DNA of 64,000 nt, from contig NC_060065.1 of NCBI RefSeq assembly GCF_020283565.1, positions 35,266,409-35,330,408 of the forward strand. The letters are read 5' to 3'. The DNA is from Trifolium pratense (Eukaryota > Streptophyta > Magnoliopsida > Fabales > Fabaceae). Shown here piece by piece: positions 57,317-64,000 of the stretch; positions within the stretch are counted from its first letter, which is position 1; each line of letters begins with the position of its first letter. Below the pieces are notes generated by a model. The model worked only from the letters and a program-made list of their open reading frames with translations, was not told the DNA's origin and made no database searches. Both the position numbers and the translations under genes were made by a program.

Positions 57317-59689
57317 TTACTCAGGATTGTCATCCTCCACAACACTCATTACAGCAGCAAGCACATGTGGATTAAGCTCAAGCTGATTCACTCTTCTATC
57401 AGCTTCCCCATGAGCATTTACACAATCAACACCTTCATTGCAGTTGGGATGAAACTTACATAACTCTGTTTTGTATGTAATCTACAACAAGAAAATAGAT
57501 TTATTAGCATTTATCTTGACATTGAAATCCATAAAGTTAAATAAGAAAATATTGACCTTCGAATGGGCTGAGAAAGCACTATTTTGTTTCTTCACATCAA
57601 TATAATCAGCATATAGGTCTTTGGACCAGTGCCCAACAGCAACTAAACACCGAACGCAAATGTCCTCCGGCTGCACCAAATTTGCACGAAACGAAAAATG
57701 ATTGTTGTTTGGCCTACAGTTAGCACAATCTTTGTACTGTTCTGGAAACAAATCTTCGTAACGTTTTGAGAACATATGACCAGGCTTGATCACATAGTCT
57801 CTTCCTACATTATAATAAGAAAGCATTAATAGTTATGGAACCAGCATCACTAAGAAAGAAAAATAACTTAATAACTTATAATGCAGGAGAAAATCAGGAC
57901 TGTTATAAAGTAGCAATGAAACTGGGTAGAATAATAAATGACGAGCTACTTGTAACTTAATAACCAAATATTGAATTAGATATCAATTATAGGCAAACAG
58001 TCATAAACATAAAAAAGAACCAGAGTGTAAAAATAAAAGAACAACAATTATCAATGATAATCATTTTAAAGACAGTAATTTTGATGATCCATTTTCAAAC
58101 CCTAATCAATGTTAATTTTGCTTAGATACCAAATTATAATAAACTGGTTAAAATCAACAAGAACCACTGTAAACACAATTGAATCACCATAATCAATTTG
58201 AACTTAGAATAAATATCAAATTATATTAGGATAATCAAGATCTAATGTAAAAACACATGAATCACCATAATGTTAATTTGAAAACAGTAATTCTGATGTT
58301 CCATTTTCAAACCCTAATCAATGTTAATTTTGCTTAGATACCAAATTCTAACAAACTGGTTAAAATCAACAAGAACCACCGTAAACAAAAATGAATCACC
58401 ATAATCAATGTTAAATTAGAATAAATATCAAATTATATTAGGATAATCAAGATGTAAAAACACAAGAATCACCATAATGTTAATTTGAAAAACACTAATT
58501 AGAAAAAAGTAACCATCAACATCTGAAAAGTAATTGATCACTGATAACACAGAGAAAAATCAGGACTGTTATAAAGTAGCAATGAAACTGGGTAGAATAA
58601 TAAATGACGAGCTACTTGTAGATTAAATGGATTACTAAGTAGAATAAATAAACAAACTACTAACTGTTTTCCATTTTTGGGATAATGTAGGAATGAAATT
58701 AGTAAACTATGAATAAATAAACGAACTAAATAGAACAAAATTCATACCTGCAGGTACGTGAGGTAAGCCTCTTGGCTTCTCATTTTGAGGTTGTGACGGT
58801 CCAGCTTGAGTTTGGGCATGAGAGGGTCCCGGTATGTTCTCAGATCCTAAGTAGGGTTGGGCCATAGGATTTAAATTCTGAGATTCTGCTGGAGAGGGGA
58901 CAAACAAAGTTAGAATAACAGATTAAAATTATGTATATATTAAAAAAGGAAAAAAAAAAAACAGCAATACAAACGAACCTAAAGGAATATGATATGGTTG
59001 TGGAAAGTACGGTTGGGCCATAGGATTTAAATTCTGAGATTCTGCTGGGAGAGGGAACAAACAAAATTAGAATAACAGATTAAAATTATACATATATTAA
59101 AAAAGGGAAAAAATAGCAATACAAACGAACCTAAAGGAATATGATATGGCTGATAGACTATTATTGGCATCAGATTTTGGCCAATCAATGGAACAGCTGA
59201 AAAATAATACAAAATATAAAGCAACAATTAAAAATATGAATAAAACGGTACTTTAAACAAATGAATAAAACAGTGCTGTAAAAACGAACCCAAAGGAATA
59301 TGATATGGCTGATAGACTATTATTGGCATCAGATTTTGGCCAATCAACGGAACAGCTGAAAAATAATACAAAATATAAAGCAACAATTAAAAATATGAAT
59401 AAAACGGTACTTTAAACAAATGAATAAAACGGTTCTATAAAAACGAACCCAAAGGAATATGATATGGCTGATAGACTATTATTGGCATCAGATTTTGGCC
59501 AATCAACGGAACAGCTGAAAAATAATACAAAATATTAAAGCAACAATTAAAAATACGAAAAATAGACTAAAAGGACTAAGGTTTCATATATAGACCTTGA
59601 TTAAAGTGAGGATTTTGGGGGAGGTATGGCTCCACTATAGGCCTAAGGTTCTGGTCTACCTGATGATGACCTACATTCTGATGATCCAT
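57317..59689 (-). CDS. Unrecognised zinc-finger-like protein, copy 3
   Basis: Coding exons at 59596-59689, 59449-59514, 59290-59355, 59131-59196, 58979-59044, 58748-58888, 57557-57804 and 57317-57481 give the same 303-aa product with all splice sites intact. Visible differences from copy 1 are intronic: one A fewer in the A-run near 58950, and ACGGTTCT instead of ACAGTTCT near 59430. The 600-bp intron repeat is at about 57960-58559 and 59768-60367. With three intact copies, dosage may matter if the gene is expressed. Confidence 0.75.
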
Positions 59690-60622
59690 TTTTTGAAACT
59701 GAACAAAGACAATAACTGACATTAAATTCACATTGAACTTATACAGTCATAGAAACTGAAAATTAACATAACCAAATATTGAATTAGATATCAATTATAG
59801 GCAAACAGTCATAAACATAAAAAAGAACCAGAGTGTAAAAATAAAAGAACAACAATTATCAATGATAATCATTTTAAAGACAGTAATTTTGATGATCCAT
59901 TTTCAAACCCTAATCAATGTTAATTTTGCTTAGATACCAAATTATAATAAACTGGTTAAAATCAACAAGAACCACTGTAAACACAATTGAATCACCATAA
60001 TCAATTTGAACTTAGAATAAATATCAAATTATATTAGGATAATCAAGATCTAATGTAAAAACACATGAATCACCATAATGTTAATTTGAAAACAGTAATT
60101 CTGATGTTCCATTTTCAAACCCTAATCAATGTTAATTTTGCTTAGATACCAAATTCTAACAAACTGGTTAAAATCAACAAGAACCACCGTAAACAAAAAT
60201 GAATCACCATAATCAATGTTAAATTAGAATAAATATCAAATTATATTAGGATAATCAAGATGTAAAAACACAAGAATCACCATAATGTTAATTTGAAAAA
60301 CACTAATTAGAAAAAAGTAACCATCAACATCTGAAAAGTAATTGATCACTGATAACACAGAGAAAAATAAACACCAACCTGTGAAAGAATTGATGTGAGT
60401 TTTCTTCTTGAAAGAGAGGATTGTGTGAATTTCTTGACACCTGAAAGTGATGAAATAAGAAGTGAAACGTGTTTCTACTTGAAAGTGAAGAAATAAACAA
60501 AGTGGTTTTTTTTCTACCCTGAAAGAAATGAGAAGAGATTTCTATGAAAGAAAGAAAGAATTTCTTGAAACCTCAATGTGTGATTTCTAATTGAAAGCAT
60601 TTAGCTCCTCCAAAAGGAACAC

Positions 60623-60648
60623 TATATATATATATATATTTTGGCGGG
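60623..60648 (-). promoter_or_regulatory. TATA box with adjacent E2F-like site, copy 3
   Basis: TATA run at 60623-60638 and TTTGGCGGG at 60640-60648, unchanged. Confidence 0.5.
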
Positions 60649-61202
60649 AAAAAATGGGAACCCAATTGGAGAGACTAAGTTTTATTTAAAAATTTAAAAA
60701 AAAAATGGAAGTAAAAGAAAAACTATTTGGTATCTTAAAATATTTATCCAATTAACTTTCCTACAAACATTGGTTATATTTTTTCCATAGTGTTATAAAT
60801 ATATATAATCTTCAAAAGTTCAAATATCAGACTCTCTTTCAATGTTGCGTTTTACTTTCTTTAACATATTTATGGTATAACTTACCAAATATAGCATATT
60901 AATCTTATAATCTGTGCAGTCAAAAAATATATTTATAATATGAAAAATATTTTTAATGCAAAAGTTACTATTTTTGGTTCCTTAACTAGTAAAGGATCCG
61001 GGGCATTAATTACCATAACCATATTTTTTATATAATAAAACCATGTTCATTACAGTGATACAGCTTATAACAAATGTTTCATACCGTACTTCTTCAGAAT
61101 AAAATCAACCATTAGATGCATAATTGCATACAGATATGACAAAAAAGGAGAAAAATAAATCCATAGGATAAAAATTTCATCAACGAGAGAGAAATAACAA
61201 AC

Positions 61203-62304
61203 CTTTTCAGGATCCCATGACCACCCATCAGGTCCATTGACTTTAATTACAAAGGAACCCTGCAATGAAAGTAATTGCATTGAGAAGAACTGAATAAAAA
61301 ATACACACACACACACACACACTCAGCATTTCTGATTCTTTTTCCATGCGCAAAAGCTGAATAGAATAACAATTTTTACCTTGTCATAAACCGGAATAAA
61401 ATAGTATCCATTTGGAGCACATTGTGTTCTATCCTTTACCAATCCATCCACTGTTTGAAGCTCAACCTAGAATAGAAAAACAATTAAATGTTGTTCAGCA
61501 CAAGTTGTGAATATAAGACTAGTCTAGACGAAGTAGTACTACGTATATCATATCATCTATCTATCGAATAAACAAAGAGTTTAATTTTCATGCACTGTCG
61601 ATGTAAAAAGTTCTATACTGTCAGCAGATCACAGCCAATCATATGTTTGACTTTAGAAGTATTTACCATAAAAGTCAACTGTTGCTAATGATCTGACGTT
61701 TATGATTGATGTCAACTGATAGTGTAAAAATTGTTTACACTGGCAGTGTATACGAATTAAATTCCATAAACAATAGGAACAGCAGGAGACCAATAAATAT
61801 CAAATAAAACACTAAGCCAGATTAGCATTATTATAGTTAATGTGCAAAATAATTAGAGTTCAAATCCAAAATCATTTACAAATACAAAACAAATAGCAGA
61901 ATTAAATTGCAGACACACTTACCGTGACATGTGAATAATCCAATTTAGCATCGGTTTGTTTTCTCGCCTTCACCAACGATGAGCTCGCCTGTTATAACAA
62001 TAAAAAAAATAAAAAAATATCATCACTATCATATCAACATACTGAAATCGGTAACAATAAAAATAAATAACCGAATTCAGCTGAAAACGAGAGGAATTGT
62101 TGATTAGAGCATAAATTTCAGATCGGTGCATTTAATTTTCCAATCCGAATACCTAATTAAAACAGTGATCTAAAAGACGAAATCGGTGTTTGGATTATTT
62201 ACCTGAACAAATCCACCGCAGCCATAGATGGAATCAGCAGAAGCAAATGAAATGGAATAAGTAACGAAGAGTAGTAAGCACAGAAAAGAATCTCCGATCG
62301 ACAT
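61203..62304 (-). pseudogene. NOMO-like gene, exons 1-4 only, copy 3
   Basis: Exons at 62203-62304, 61923-61988, 61380-61466 and 61203-61259, with the same 104-residue product and splice sites as copies 1 and 2. A 3-bp deletion (AAG) near 60827 lies downstream, outside the exons. The CA tract in intron 3 (about 61302-61322) is again longer than in copy 1. Confidence 0.8.
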
Positions 62305-63354
62305 TTTGGGATCTGAGTGAGGTTGGGCGATGAATCCAATCGCCCAGAGTAGGTACTAGTAGTGGAAAATGGAAATTAACAAACAGATCTTAGAGGGTCA
62401 TGAAATATTTATTTGTTACTGTAATTCTTATTTTTAACTGATTTAGTAGAGTTACTTCACTGAGTACTCGCTACTCTAGAGAAGAGGGTTTATGGGTTTA
62501 GATTAGAACAAAAATCTAAACCAATAATGGCCCGCAGTCACAAATATTTGCGTTGTTAAAAAATTAGAACCAATAAAAAAATAGGGAAAAATAGATAGTT
62601 ATTTTTGTCGTCATACTGATTACTTAAATATTGTTTGCTATCTAAGTATCAGACGGTTTTTTTTTTCAAAATTTCTAATTTTTACATATCCGCTACTTAA
62701 TGTGTAAAAATATGGCATACAAGTAATAAAATCAACCATTAGATTTTAAAATTATAGCAATCCATCAATACAATATTATTATTCTTAAATTAAACACTCT
62801 TCTAAAACTTATGATCTATTTAAAAAACATATGTACATTGCAAGCCAACACTCCCAATAAGACGTTCACACGTTTTCCTACGTGCTATTGAACTATATTA
62901 ATAGCATTATTTTATAAAATAATCACTAAACTTAACCCAAAACCCATATATCAAATCACTTCAGTGGGTTGTTTTAAAAAACTTTACTAATAAGTTAATA
63001 TAAATTGCAAAATTACTACTTTTCATTTATAAAATTTTTACAATTTTAAATCATACAGATACAATTTTGATTCTTATATAATCTAAAATATTTAACATAC
63101 AACCGCCTGATCGTAGAGTTTAAATGAAAAACCCAGCTTTAATGTATACGTGTGACATTTATAAACATGTGTAAATGGTACATACCTTCAAATCACACTA
63201 AATAAACAAAGATAAACAGTAATAAAAACACAAATAGGAAAATAAAATAAATACTACCTTTCATGGCTTATTCATTCAGGCTATATCGTTATAAACAACA
63301 AAAATAGAAAAAATCTTAGCCAAAAGAAAAATTTCTATATATATTAAAAATATA
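62305..63354. other. Upstream region of NOMO-like fragment, copy 3
   Basis: Duplicate of 22649-23698. No coding signal. Confidence 0.45.
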
Positions 63355-63578
63355 GGCCCCATTTGTTTGAAGAAAATCTAAAATGATTTTTTGTTTACAA
63401 TCATAAAAATCTATTTTGTTAGAAAATGCTTTTTAAAAAAATGATTTTGAAGAAAAAAAATTATTTTTTTTACAAAAATGATTTTTGAAAAATCTTAAAC
63501 AAACATAAGTAACATCAAAAAAATGATTTTTTTTATAAAAATAGATTTTTTGATGAAAATTCCGAAACAAACAGGGCC
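63355..63578. mobile_element. Tourist-like MITE, copy 3
   Basis: Same 224-bp element and ATA flanks as at 23699-23922, with the unit 1 version of CTTAAACAAAC. Confidence 0.7.
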
Positions 63579-63680
63579 ATAATCAGATCTTGGTTTAAAA
63601 CTGCAAAATCGGAAAAATAAATTAACAACAGTTCTAGGTTAAAAATAAAAAGCAACAAATCCATCGATAAAAACCTTAGG

Positions 63681-63731
<51 letters not shown>

Positions 63732-63733
<2 letters not shown>

Positions 63734-63846
63734 CCCTCTAGTCCTAATTATAAGAAAACATTCACTTATATATTCAAATTTTGATGTATCAAATCTTCAA
63801 TGTATCTAAATAATGAATCTCTTCTTATAATTAGGACCGGAGGGAG
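63732..63846. mobile_element. Stowaway-like MITE, copy 3
   Basis: Same 115-bp element as 24073-24187 after a (TAA)n tract. The window ends 154 bp later, still inside the unit. Confidence 0.8.
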
Positions 63847-64000
63847 TAGTAAATAGAGAGATAAATTATAATGGTGTCAAATAACATAGAAATGAGGTGT
63901 TTTGAATCAAAGAACAAAATATAAATGACCGATATTGTCAAATAAACAATCTCATCTCATCTCATAATAGATGAGATCGTTGTTGTTTTCTATCAACCAA

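Larger units (their letters stand above)
55851..64000. repeat. Segmental duplication unit 3 (runs off the window)
   Basis: It matches 16197-24341, offset +39654 to +39657. It begins inside the mTERF pseudogene at CAAGGATGTTTC and has no region R. At sites that differ between units 1 and 2 it mostly agrees with unit 1 (GATCGGATT near 56223, AATCCTAAATG near 57238, CTTAAACAAAC near 63495). A further maturase copy would be expected just past the window. Confidence 0.92.

Noticed and set aside
15227..64000. The whole three-fold repeat as an assembly artefact
   Set aside because: Not excluded, but different breakpoints, a retrotransposon composite in one copy only, distinct substitutions and microsatellite lengths make real duplications more likely.

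Overview
This is a window of plant nuclear DNA, most likely from a legume close to Medicago or Trifolium. The signs are spliced plant genes (GT/AG introns, AT-rich introns), a SIRE/Maximus-type Ty1-copia element, a tRNA-derived SINE family, Stowaway/Tourist-type MITEs, an IDA-like peptide gene, a DUF295 F-box gene and a nuclear-encoded organellar intron maturase. The species call is an inference from repeat and gene types, not from a search.

Layout. Positions 1-5113 hold the 5' part of a Ty1-copia element on the minus strand (pol with frameshifts, gag intact, PBS, 5' LTR). Positions 5114-15226 are ordinary euchromatic sequence: an IDA-like secreted peptide precursor (6099-6593), a 495-bp tandem duplication of a LINE fragment (9699-10688), a two-exon DUF295/F-box gene (12017-14255), and SINE copies.

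The rest is dominated by one segmental duplication seen three times. Unit 1 is 15227-27152. Unit 2 follows head-to-tail from 27153 and is split by a 10.6-kb retrotransposon composite (27988-38553); it resumes at 38554 and runs through an intact maturase gene (48108-50177). Unit 3 starts abruptly at about 55851 and leaves the window at 64000. Each unit carries, in order: an mTERF pseudogene (minus), an unrecognised multi-exon gene encoding a 303-aa protein with a CxxC/CxxC cluster and a CCCH-like finger (minus), the first four exons of a NOMO-like gene (minus), a Tourist-like MITE, a Stowaway-like MITE, and (units 1 and 2) a nuclear-encoded group II intron maturase (plus). The tandem-duplication breakpoint cuts the maturase in unit 1, so only the unit 2 copy is complete.

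The most interesting content is the unrecognised zinc-finger-like gene. All eight coding exons join in frame; four of them are 66-nt symmetric phase 1-1 exons, three of these lying in an exact 159-bp tandem array; a 600-bp piece of its first intron is copied into a later intron; its TATA box abuts an E2F-like site; and the upstream truncated NOMO exons would splice onto its start-codon exon in frame. Nothing here looks prokaryotic: there are no operons or CRISPR arrays, and I saw no tRNA or rRNA gene.
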